A stretch of 11,864 nucleotides of DNA, from positions 1 through 11,864 of the forward strand of contig JAKAEF010000019.1 in the NCBI GenBank assembly GCA_021820025.1, written 5' to 3'. Position numbers and translations under genes: made by a program. Positions 6,076-11,549 of this stretch are shown here, in pieces. The notes beneath the pieces were generated by a model. It was not told the origin of the DNA, searched no databases, and saw only the letters and a program-made list of their open reading frames with translations. Source of the stretch: a bacterium. GTDB lineage: Bacteria; Patescibacteriota; Microgenomatia; Levybacterales; UBA12049. Within the stretch, counting starts at the first letter, position 1. Each line of letters opens with the position of its first letter.

Positions 6076-7300
6076 AAATTTTTTTATTAGATTGTTGCCT
6101 ATTTTGGCAATTATTGGACCAGGAATTATTTCTGGATCTGTTGATAATGATGCAGGAGGCATTACAACATACTCTGTTGTTGGAGCAAATTTTGGGTATA
6201 CAATGCTTTGGGCCCTATTCTTAACCACATTCTCATTAGCTGTTACCCAAGAGGTAGGAGCGAGAATGGGACTTATTACCGGAAAAGGACTTGCATCGTT
6301 AATCCGAGAGAAATTTGGAATCAAATGGACAACTTTTATTATGGCTGTCTTAATGATTGCAAATCTTGGAACAATCGCTGCAGAATTTGCCGGAATTGCA
6401 GCTGCATTAGATATATTTGGTATTAGCAAATTAATTTCAATTCCCATTTTAGCAATAGTTATTTATTTTATGGTGGTAAAGGGGAGTTTTAAAAAGTTAG
6501 AAAAGATTTTTTTGGTTGCATCCGCTTTTTATCTTGTATATATAATTTCTGCTTTTATCTCTCATCCCGATTGGGGATTAGGAATTAAAAGCTTAGTAGT
6601 CCCTTCATTTAGTTTAAATAAAACATATATTATTACTCTTATTGCATTAATTGGAACAACTATCACTCCCTGGGGACAATTTTTTATCCAAGATTATGTT
6701 GTAGATAAAAAACTTTCAAAAGAAGATATCCAAGTAGAAAGAGGCGATGTATTTTTTGGATCATTTTTAACTAATTTTATTTCTTTCTTTATTATTCTTG
6801 CCTGTGCCGCAACAATTTTTGCACATGGGAAATCTATTATTGATGCCAAAGATGCAGCATTAGCACTTGAACCATTAGCGGGAAAATTTGCTTCTGCTCT
6901 TTTTGCATTTGGCTTATTAAATGCATCCATTTTCGGAGCTGCGTTAGTACCTGTTTCAACATCATATGTTATAACTGAAGCATTTGGATTTGAGTCTGGA
7001 TTAAATTTTTCATTCAAAGATGCTCCCCAATTTTATGGACTCTTTGCATTCCTTCTTATTGTCGGTGCATTTTTTGTTTTACTGCCATTTATGCCTTTAT
7101 TAACTATCCTTGTTATCTCACAAGCAGTAAATGCAATTCTTTTACTACCTATTTTAATATTTGTTTTTATTCTTTCAAATGATAAAAAATTATTGGGTAA
7201 TTATGCAAATAATAAATTTGTAAATATTATTTTACTTATTACATTCATTGCTATCGCTGTTAGTTCAATTGTTTACTTTTTTTCCTTATTCCTAGGGTAG
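6062..7300 (+). CDS. NRAMP-superfamily divalent metal transporter, non-classical Mg2+-type (NRMT-like)
   Basis: This 412-residue membrane protein has about eleven hydrophobic helices in the NRAMP arrangement. The TM1 segment GPGIISGSVDNDAGGITTYS (19-38) aligns with the classical metal-binding DPGN region but reads DNDAGG. The TM6 segment GTTITPWGQFFIQ (198-210) replaces the classical region with MPHN and its metal-coordinating methionine. Loss of that methionine is characteristic of NRAMP-related Mg2+ transporters (NRMTs) and other divergent branches, which tolerate hard, hydrated ions. Classical members import Mn2+ or Fe2+ with protons. The ATG lies inside the end of the MgtE_N/CBS gene and has no clear SD, so expression is coupled. 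Mg2+ as substrate is inferred from motif and neighbour; Mn2+ remains possible. It ends six bases from the convergent dehydratase gene. Confidence 0.85.
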   Translation: MKQFRNFFIRLLPILAIIGPGIISGSVDNDAGGITTYSVVGANFGYTMLWALFLTTFSLAVTQEVGARMGLITGKGLASLIREKFGIKWTTFIMAVLMIANLGTIAAEFAGIAAALDIFGISKLISIPILAIVIYFMVVKGSFKKLEKIFLVASAFYLVYIISAFISHPDWGLGIKSLVVPSFSLNKTYIITLIALIGTTITPWGQFFIQDYVVDKKLSKEDIQVERGDVFFGSFLTNFISFFIILACAATIFAHGKSIIDAKDAALALEPLAGKFASALFAFGLLNASIFGAALVPVSTSYVITEAFGFESGLNFSFKDAPQFYGLFAFLLIVGAFFVLLPFMPLLTILVISQAVNAILLLPILIFVFILSNDKKLLGNYANNKFVNIILLITFIAIAVSSIVYFFSLFLG

Positions 7301-7306
7301 GAAATA

Positions 7307-7639
7307 TTATTGAAGTATATTATCAATCTTTGCAGCCATAATAAAATCATTATCAGACAATCCACCAACTGCATGCGTAAATAAATCAAGTTGCACTTTA
7401 TTATAAAAAATATAGATGTCTGGATGATGTCCTTCTGCTTGTGCAATTGGGGCAACTTTATTAACAAATGCAACTGCGTCTATAAAATTTTTAAATGAGA
7501 ATTGTTTTCGCAATTTATGATTTCCACTTCTTAACAAAAGCCAAGTAGGAACTTGTGTATGTAATTCATCTTCTTTTGCATCTGACAACGGTGGTGTTCC
7601 TCCTTCGCATGGGACACAATGTTTTTGAATTAAATCCAT
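7307..7639 (-). CDS. Pterin-4a-carbinolamine dehydratase (PCD/DCoH family)
   Basis: This 110-residue protein is of typical family length. AEGHHPDIYIFYNKVQLDL (68-86) holds the active-site His71, His72, Pro73 and Asp74. THAVGGLSDNDFIMAAKID (88-106) contains the third histidine, His89, and the family's GGLS/T segment. The Cys8-x-x-Cys11 start with EGGTPPLS is also common in bacterial members. The enzyme dehydrates 4a-hydroxytetrahydropterin, normally recycling the cofactor of aromatic amino acid hydroxylases. No hydroxylase or pterin gene is visible here, so the pathway is unclear; other roles for PCD-like proteins have been proposed. It is a single-gene unit: the upstream surface-protein gene ends 45 bases earlier, and a -10-like TATATA sits five bases before the ATG. 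Confidence 0.93.
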   Translation of the reverse strand: MDLIQKHCVPCEGGTPPLSDAKEDELHTQVPTWLLLRSGNHKLRKQFSFKNFIDAVAFVNKVAPIAQAEGHHPDIYIFYNKVQLDLFTHAVGGLSDNDFIMAAKIDNILQ

Positions 7640-7644
7640 ACTGT

Positions 7645-7650
7645 TATATA
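7645..7650 (-). promoter_or_regulatory. Candidate leaderless -10 box of the PCD gene
   Basis: TATATA on the minus strand ends five bases before the ATG at 7639. TATAAC, two bases on, is an alternative. RNA would start at or within a base or two of the start codon. No convincing -35 box and no SD are present. In such AT-rich DNA this alone is weak; it gains weight from the same arrangement elsewhere in the window. Confidence 0.35.
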
Positions 7651-7683
7651 CACAATATCACGTTTAAAAAATTATTCAATATT

Positions 7684-9162
7684 CTAATTACCCTTTAATG
7701 CATTTGTGGGAGCAGGACTTGTTGGAGTTGCAAGAACTGGCGTTGCAGACGGAATTAGTGTTGGAGTTGCCGTTGGAGAAGTTTGACAATAAAATTGCAA
7801 TGAAGGCGAAAATGCAGAAAAATTGCTGCAATTACTGCATGTTGCATAAGCCCATTGTGCAAAATATGTTTGCCCTTCCGTAAATAGATACCCAGTGGTG
7901 TAGGTTTGGGTTTGATTTGGAGAATTAATATTTGCTGGCTGTGTTGTGATATTTACCAATTGGTTTCCCCCGGTATTTGTCCCAACAGTTAACGTATATT
8001 GTTGAATAGAGGAAACAACATTGTTTGAGTTATAGCTAATTTTTACTTGCCATAATCCATTAGGACCTTTCCCTACACATGCATTTGTCATCGAGTTTTG
8101 CGGAGGAGCAGAAGGTTGGAGAGGTAAATTTAATGTTAGTATTTCATTTTGCGCTGGTGCAGCAATTGTTAAAATTTGTGACTGCGCCACCGTAACTCCA
8201 TTTACTTGTACATAGGCCTGGATATCATATGATTTACCAGCCACTGCCCCATTCCAAATCCATGTACTTCCATCTATAACAGGAATTCCTGTTGTAACAG
8301 TACTAAACTGAGAAGTCCCACTCATTCTTTCTCCAATAACAACTACACTATTTTGAGGAACTGCCCCATTTACATCTAATTGTCCAGAAACAGTAACAAT
8401 AGTGGGACCAGGAGGAGTTGCCGTTGAATTAATTGTTAGCTCTTCATAATTTGCCGGAGCTGCAACAACTAATCCATTAGACCTTGCCACCGTGATTCCA
8501 TTTAATTGCAGCAGTGCTTCCAATTGATATGTTACTCCCTCTTGTGCATTACCAAAATTCCAAATAACTCCATCAGAAGGATAAATACCCGAAGTTATTG
8601 TTTGATAGTCTGTCTCTCCAATTTTGCGAGCTAAAACGGTAATTGTTGATCCAGTTGGAATATATCCATTTAGGTTTATTTTCCCAGAAATTGTCGTTAT
8701 TTTAGGAGGTGCAGGAATATCTGAAATTATCCTAATTATCTCGGATTCAGCAGGAGCTGCAACTGTTAATATTTTTGATTGCGCCAAAACTCTTCCATTA
8801 AGAACAACCTCTGCCTGTAAATCATATGCAAGGCCATAGGAAGCAGCATTCCATGCCCATACAGCAGTGTCTTTTGCTTCTATTCCTGAAACCACAGACG
8901 TCATTTGTCCTTGTCCCATAAGCCTTTGTGTAATAGTTATGGATGCCCCATCAGGAACATATCCATCTAAATCAATACTTCCCGATATTGTGGCGGGAAT
9001 AGATTTTTTTGTTGCTTGTGTTGTAACAGGTTGATTCCTGTATTGGGTATAAATAATTGCTCCCACAATCATGAATATAAATACTGTTAGAGGTACTAAT
9101 ACAGAGATAAATAAACTAAAAACATTTTTACTTATAAAAAAGCCTTTAATAGACGAAAACAT
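7684..9162 (-). CDS. Membrane-anchored surface protein with three tandem beta-type repeats
   Basis: No family is recognised for this 492-residue protein. A short basic start is followed by one hydrophobic segment (about 14-38) without a cleavage site, so it should be anchored by its N-terminus with the rest outside. Three similar units follow (57-148, 156-247, 256-345), each opening with an (I/V)SG plus a Gly/Pro turn and closing on an (A/T)(V/I)AAPA-type strand, period about 99-100 residues. Proline-rich joints link them. Residues 360-460 are a different domain with Cys361, Cys442, Cys445 and Cys459. The C-terminus (462-488) is a Thr/Pro/Ser/Ala-rich tail. The repeats look like Ig-like or carboxypeptidase-regulatory-like beta-sandwiches, suggesting a stalk or adhesin; this is inference from composition. 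The gene has its own strong promoter just upstream. Confidence 0.8.
   Translation of the reverse strand: MFSSIKGFFISKNVFSLFISVLVPLTVFIFMIVGAIIYTQYRNQPVTTQATKKSIPATISGSIDLDGYVPDGASITITQRLMGQGQMTSVVSGIEAKDTAVWAWNAASYGLAYDLQAEVVLNGRVLAQSKILTVAAPAESEIIRIISDIPAPPKITTISGKINLNGYIPTGSTITVLARKIGETDYQTITSGIYPSDGVIWNFGNAQEGVTYQLEALLQLNGITVARSNGLVVAAPANYEELTINSTATPPGPTIVTVSGQLDVNGAVPQNSVVVIGERMSGTSQFSTVTTGIPVIDGSTWIWNGAVAGKSYDIQAYVQVNGVTVAQSQILTIAAPAQNEILTLNLPLQPSAPPQNSMTNACVGKGPNGLWQVKISYNSNNVVSSIQQYTLTVGTNTGGNQLVNITTQPANINSPNQTQTYTTGYLFTEGQTYFAQWAYATCSNCSNFSAFSPSLQFYCQTSPTATPTLIPSATPVLATPTSPAPTNALKGN
8128..8397 (-). repeat. Surface-protein repeat unit 3
   Basis: This encodes residues 256-345 of the anchored surface protein: VTVSGQLDVNGAVP at the start and ILTIAAPAQNEILTLN at the end. 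It is recognisable as a copy of units 1 and 2 at protein level but well diverged in DNA, so the duplication is old rather than a recent slippage product. Confidence 0.75.
8422..8697 (-). repeat. Surface-protein repeat unit 2
   Basis: This encodes residues 156-247: TTISGKINLNGYIPTGS at the start, LQLNGITVARSNGL in the middle and VVAAPANYEELTINS at the end. The central QLNGITVA is nearly the same as QVNGVTVA in unit 3 and VLNGRVLA in unit 1. Confidence 0.75.
8719..8994 (-). repeat. Surface-protein repeat unit 1
   Basis: This encodes residues 57-148: ATISGSIDLDGYVPDGAS at the start and ILTVAAPAESEIIRIIS at the end. It is closest to the membrane anchor. All three units share the order SG, Gly/Pro turn, a (V/T)(V/T)SGI-type segment, Trp near the middle, and AAPA. 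Confidence 0.75.
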
Positions 9163-9173
9163 AGATCACTTGT

Positions 9174-9202
9174 AGTATGGCAATAGATGAATTGGCTGTC
9201 AA
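9174..9202 (-). promoter_or_regulatory. Promoter of the three-repeat surface protein gene
   Basis: On the minus strand a perfect TTGACA (9202-9197) is followed by 17 bases and CATACT (9179-9174). RNA should start near 9167, about five bases before the ATG at 9162, leaving no room for an SD. It lies in the 55-base gap after the DUF5667 gene, so the surface protein gene can be transcribed on its own. Confidence 0.65.
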
Positions 9203-9217
9203 TGTTATATAGAAGGA

Positions 9218-9811
9218 TTATTTTATTCCGTTATAAATTTTTTGTAATTCTTCTACGTTTGTTTTAGAGAAATTAATTACCTGCTGCAAGACTTTTGCAT
9301 CATCTGCACTTACTTTTGAAAGTAATCCTGCTAATACTTCTTGATGTCTATTTGCAGCAGAGAGTAGTTTTTTATATGTTGCTTCATCTGGCTTTGTACT
9401 ATTAGATTTATAGACAAAAGTTATCAATGTATAATTGTTTTCTGCTTTTAAAGCAGTCGTCTTTGCAAGACTTGCTTCATTTTTTTGTACTAATAATGGA
9501 ACCATTGCTATACCTTTATCTGCTTGCAATAAATAAAAATCAACTTTTTTTGAAGGACTTGAAATAAGCATTGCCATTATTTTGTCTCGTAATACTTTTA
9601 ATATATATAAAGGACTATCTGGTAAAAGACCCGGGTATGCTAATTGATATTTTGCATTTAATTGCATAATTGGAGATGGAGTAACTGATACATTAGCTGC
9701 CTGAGTTGGAGTAATTTCATTTTGATTCACAGCAACTTCTTGAGCAGAAGCAGTTGAGCTAAATCCAGCAGCAAAAATTACAAAAGCTAGCGCAATAACA
9801 ACTTTTTTCAT
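9218..9811 (-). CDS. Secreted DUF5667-domain protein
   Basis: This 197-residue protein has a classic signal peptide: MKK, a hydrophobic core, then ASA with likely cleavage after residue 23. A Thr/Pro-containing stretch follows, and then YQLAYPGLLPDSPLYILKVL (55-74), the hallmark of DUF5667. The rest is predicted helical, with KKVDFYLLQADKGIAM matching the family's second conserved helix. DUF5667 is common in exported proteins of candidate-phyla and some other bacteria, and its function is unknown. I chose the ATG at 9811 over the in-frame ATG at 9820 because the promoter's -10 box (9824-9819) overlaps the 9820 codon, while 9811 lies where transcription would start and gives the usual MKK signal-peptide start. 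If the promoter call is wrong, the protein has three more residues. Confidence 0.85.
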   Translation of the reverse strand: MKKVVIALAFVIFAAGFSSTASAQEVAVNQNEITPTQAANVSVTPSPIMQLNAKYQLAYPGLLPDSPLYILKVLRDKIMAMLISSPSKKVDFYLLQADKGIAMVPLLVQKNEASLAKTTALKAENNYTLITFVYKSNSTKPDEATYKKLLSAANRHQEVLAGLLSKVSADDAKVLQQVINFSKTNVEELQKIYNGIK

Positions 9812-9818
9812 CTCTTTC

Positions 9819-9847
9819 ATAATACAAACCCTCGTTTTCTATGTCAA
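9819..9847 (-). promoter_or_regulatory. Near-consensus promoter giving a leaderless DUF5667 mRNA
   Basis: TTGACA (9847-9842), exactly 17 bases, then TATTAT (9824-9819) on the minus strand: eleven of twelve consensus positions. The expected transcription start, 7-8 bases after the -10, is 9812-9811, which is the ATG of the MKK start. GAGGG, which might be read as an SD for the ATG at 9820, lies within the promoter spacer and would not be transcribed. Confidence 0.75.
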
Positions 9848-9849
9848 GA

Positions 9850-9875
9850 GCATTATTTTTTCTAACAAAAAATGC
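9850..9875. other. Inverted repeat between the nuclease and DUF5667 genes
   Basis: GCAT plus a T tract (9850-9861) can pair with an A tract plus ATGC (9867-9875) around CTAAC, with a small TA bulge. It follows the nuclease gene by about 35 bases and precedes the DUF5667 -35 box. It could be a weak terminator, but no U run follows the stem on the minus strand and the pairing is almost all A-T. Confidence 0.25.
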
Positions 9876-9909
9876 ATCCGGTAATTAAATGAAAAAACTA
9901 AGAAGCAAA

Positions 9910-10734
9910 CTAAAGAAGTGCATAAATATCTTGATAATCGCTTGTTCGAATAAACTTTGCTTTTCCCTCAACTATCGCCTCTAAAGGTCTGCATGCAAAA
10001 CATCCTCCTGTTGTTGCACATTTATACGCGCCTATACTACGTAATTGTTTTATTTGCAATGCAATTTTTAAAACAGATTTTTCTGCTATATCTAAATCAG
10101 GCATTGGCATTTCTTTTGGACTATTATCTGTTTCTAAATACCAATAACTTATTTTTTTTACATTTCTTTTTTGGCAATTTTTTACAAGCAAACTATAAAT
10201 TGGTAATTGTAAAGAATTTGGATTTTCCTCATTCATTCCTGTTTTAAAATCTATAATATGGACACTATCATCCTCTGGAATATATTCTATCCAGTCTACT
10301 TTTCCGCAAAGAATAATGTTCTCTTTTTCTGAGAGAAAAAATCGTGGAGGAAGCATATCGGGCGAATGTAATTTAACTGCTTTATTCAGAAGAGGTCCTG
10401 GATTATCTAGAACACGTTGAATCATCATTTCTCCTCTATTTTTAAATTCCATTTCTTCCTGTTCATTGGTAAATCCACCTGCTTCTCCTTTAATTTTTAT
10501 CCATGCTTTATTAAATAATGGTAAAAGCGGCTCTTTAAATCTTTCTTCAACACGTAATGGTGCTAAAGATTCTAAAACTTCATGGACTACGTTTCCTAAA
10601 GCAAGTGCCGGATTAATAATGTTAATTTTTCTTCCTGTTTTTGGATCTTTATAAACATTCTTTAAGAAATAAGCTCTAGGACAGCGAAGATATTCACTTA
10701 TAGAAGAATGAGAAACCCAGGTTTGCGGTTGCAT
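9910..10734 (-). CDS. PD-(D/E)XK nuclease, RecB/Cas4-like family
   Basis: This is a 274-residue single-domain protein (numbering from the ATG at 10734). Motifs in order: SSISEYLRCPRAYFL with Cys18, GNVVHEVLE with His51, GKVDW with Asp147, VHIIDFKTG with catalytic Asp162 and Lys164, and LQLPIYSLL with Gln176 and Tyr180. This is the PDDEXK_1 fold of RecB, AddB and Cas4, metal-dependent nucleases that process DNA ends in repair or adaptation. No helicase, Cas gene or CRISPR array is near, so a stand-alone repair nuclease is most likely. Cys239, Cys245 and Cys248 could join Cys18 to hold a [4Fe-4S] cluster, but the spacing (x5 then x2) is reversed from the usual C-x2-C-then-C. An in-frame TTG at 10740 is the only other likely start. 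Confidence 0.88.
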   Translation of the reverse strand: MQPQTWVSHSSISEYLRCPRAYFLKNVYKDPKTGRKINIINPALALGNVVHEVLESLAPLRVEERFKEPLLPLFNKAWIKIKGEAGGFTNEQEEMEFKNRGEMMIQRVLDNPGPLLNKAVKLHSPDMLPPRFFLSEKENIILCGKVDWIEYIPEDDSVHIIDFKTGMNEENPNSLQLPIYSLLVKNCQKRNVKKISYWYLETDNSPKEMPMPDLDIAEKSVLKIALQIKQLRSIGAYKCATTGGCFACRPLEAIVEGKAKFIRTSDYQDIYALL

Positions 10735-10742
10735 TAGCAATC

Positions 10743-10751
10743 ATTTTACCA
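10743..10751 (-). promoter_or_regulatory. Extended -10 promoter of the nuclease gene
   Basis: TGG plus TAAAAT on the minus strand is an extended -10 box (TGn, five of six in the hexamer). RNA would begin about 10736, two bases before the ATG at 10734, again leaderless. The -35 position has only AACCCA, which extended -10 promoters can tolerate. It fits between the stop of the Cys-rich gene (10762) and the nuclease start. Confidence 0.5.
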
Positions 10752-10761
10752 CAAACAAATA

Positions 10762-11277
10762 TTATTGGGTTACCTTGGTACAAATATGATTTTGGCAAGC
10801 AACAGTTACTTGTTGATGACTAAGCGTTGCTTCTTTTGTACACATCATTGCATACATTGGGCATAATTGCCTTGTTGAGCATACCTCAGCTTTATATGAC
10901 ACAAACCAGTTTTTATTAACGGCAATAACAGATGCATCAAAATAATTAGAACACGTATTATTGCAACAAACCTGCATAGCTGTCTTTCTATTCGTATCAT
11001 CTAATATACAATCACTGTCTTGGTTACAACTAATATCTGGATTTTCTGCAGATGGAGTAATATTTGTAGATGGTGTAGTTATTGGAGTTATTTCTTCTGA
11101 AATTTTGGGAGTAACAATAGGTATTGTAGATGAAGAATTTTTTTCTATATTTAATTGTTTTGCTCCCAAACCAAAACCTACAACAAAACAAATAATTGCG
11201 ATTATTACAACCCCAAGGGTAAAAAGTATAGTATGTGCAGTAATTTTAACTAAACTTTTATGTGCATTTGGCTGCAT
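10762..11277 (-). CDS. Membrane-anchored cysteine-rich extracytoplasmic protein
   Basis: This 171-residue protein has one membrane segment (about 14-38), a Ser/Thr/Pro/Ile linker (about 48-80) and a compact C-terminal domain (81-171) with ten cysteines: 84, 90, 104, 105, 109, 133, 139, 146, 161 and 166. The opening CNQDSDC followed by CC and a closing C-x4-C resembles a class of small secreted bacterial domains marked by a DSDC motif, which I know only as uncharacterised. An even number of cysteines outside the membrane suggests up to five disulfides. Cys30 lies in the membrane segment and is not in a lipobox. No function is assigned; a binding or protease-inhibitor-like role would be a guess. 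It has its own -10-like box and lies 27 bases upstream of the nuclease ATG. Confidence 0.8.
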   Translation of the reverse strand: MQPNAHKSLVKITAHTILFTLGVVIIAIICFVVGFGLGAKQLNIEKNSSSTIPIVTPKISEEITPITTPSTNITPSAENPDISCNQDSDCILDDTNRKTAMQVCCNNTCSNYFDASVIAVNKNWFVSYKAEVCSTRQLCPMYAMMCTKEATLSHQQVTVACQNHICTKVTQ

Positions 11278-11283
11278 ATATTA

Positions 11284-11312
11284 ATTAGATAACAAATATA
11301 ATTAAAAAGCAA
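11284..11312 (-). promoter_or_regulatory. Candidate leaderless promoter of the Cys-rich protein gene
   Basis: On the minus strand TTGCTT (11312-11307), 17 bases and TCTAAT (11289-11284) end six bases before the ATG at 11277. Three of six and five of six consensus positions match. RNA would start at the ATG. No SD is present. Confidence 0.4.
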
Positions 11313-11338
11313 GAAATCTTCTTGTGATAAAAAACATA

Positions 11339-11365
11339 TTTACAATAATAAAATTTTGCTATACT
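11339..11365 (+). promoter_or_regulatory. Extended -10 promoter of the 49-residue basic protein gene
   Basis: TGC plus TATACT (11357-11365) is an extended -10 box with five of six hexamer matches. TTTACA (11339-11344) lies 15 bases upstream, slightly close for a -35. The -10 ends six bases before the ATG at 11372, so the transcript starts at the start codon. This fixes the start and excludes the 16 codons upstream in the same frame. Confidence 0.6.
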
Positions 11366-11371
11366 AAAAAT

Positions 11372-11521
11372 ATGATAGTTAAAAGAAAACTTGGGTATTA
11401 CGTTTTATCTGAAAAAACAAAAAGGAATTTAGGAGGTCCTTATAAAACAAAACAAGAAGCCTTAAAACGATTAAGACAAGTGGAATTTTTTAAACATTTT
11501 AAAAAATTCTTTAAAAAATAA
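11372..11521 (+). CDS. Small basic protein (49 residues), unknown function
   Basis: The protein is short and strongly basic, with about 16 Lys/Arg. It begins MIVKRKLGYYVLSEKTKRNL, continues with GGPYKTKQEALKRL and ends in a Phe/Lys-rich helix. The pattern of a short YYV strand, a turn with GGPYKT and an EALKRLRQVEFFKH helix resembles small proteins met in candidate-phyla and phage genomes that have no known function, from general memory only. The upstream in-frame ATG at 11324 is rejected because the promoter lies between it and 11372. The size and charge would suit nucleic-acid or ribosome binding, but no residue pattern proves this. It ends 28 bases from the convergent exchanger gene. Confidence 0.65.
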   Translation: MIVKRKLGYYVLSEKTKRNLGGPYKTKQEALKRLRQVEFFKHFKKFFKK

Positions 11522-11549
11522 TTTCTTACTTCTTTTAAATATCTAAAAA

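Noticed and set aside
6694..7017. Open frame of 107 codons antisense to the NRAMP gene
   Set aside because: It is a shadow of the membrane-protein coding sequence; no promoter, no motif and low-complexity composition.
9910..10734. Cas4 and a CRISPR-Cas locus
   Set aside because: The nuclease has the RecB/Cas4 fold, but there is no cas1, cas2, effector or repeat-spacer array, and the cysteine spacing is not that of Cas4.
10740..10740. TTG as the start of the nuclease gene
   Set aside because: The extended -10 at 10751-10743 puts the transcript start near 10736, downstream of TTG; the ATG at 10734 fits better. TTG is not fully excluded.
10762..11277. Lipoprotein reading of the Cys-rich protein
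   Set aside because: Cys30 sits in the middle of the hydrophobic segment without a lipobox, so a plain transmembrane anchor is more likely.
11324..11371. Longer start for the 49-residue protein
   Set aside because: The promoter lies between 11324 and 11372, and the extra residues do not resemble the rest of the protein.
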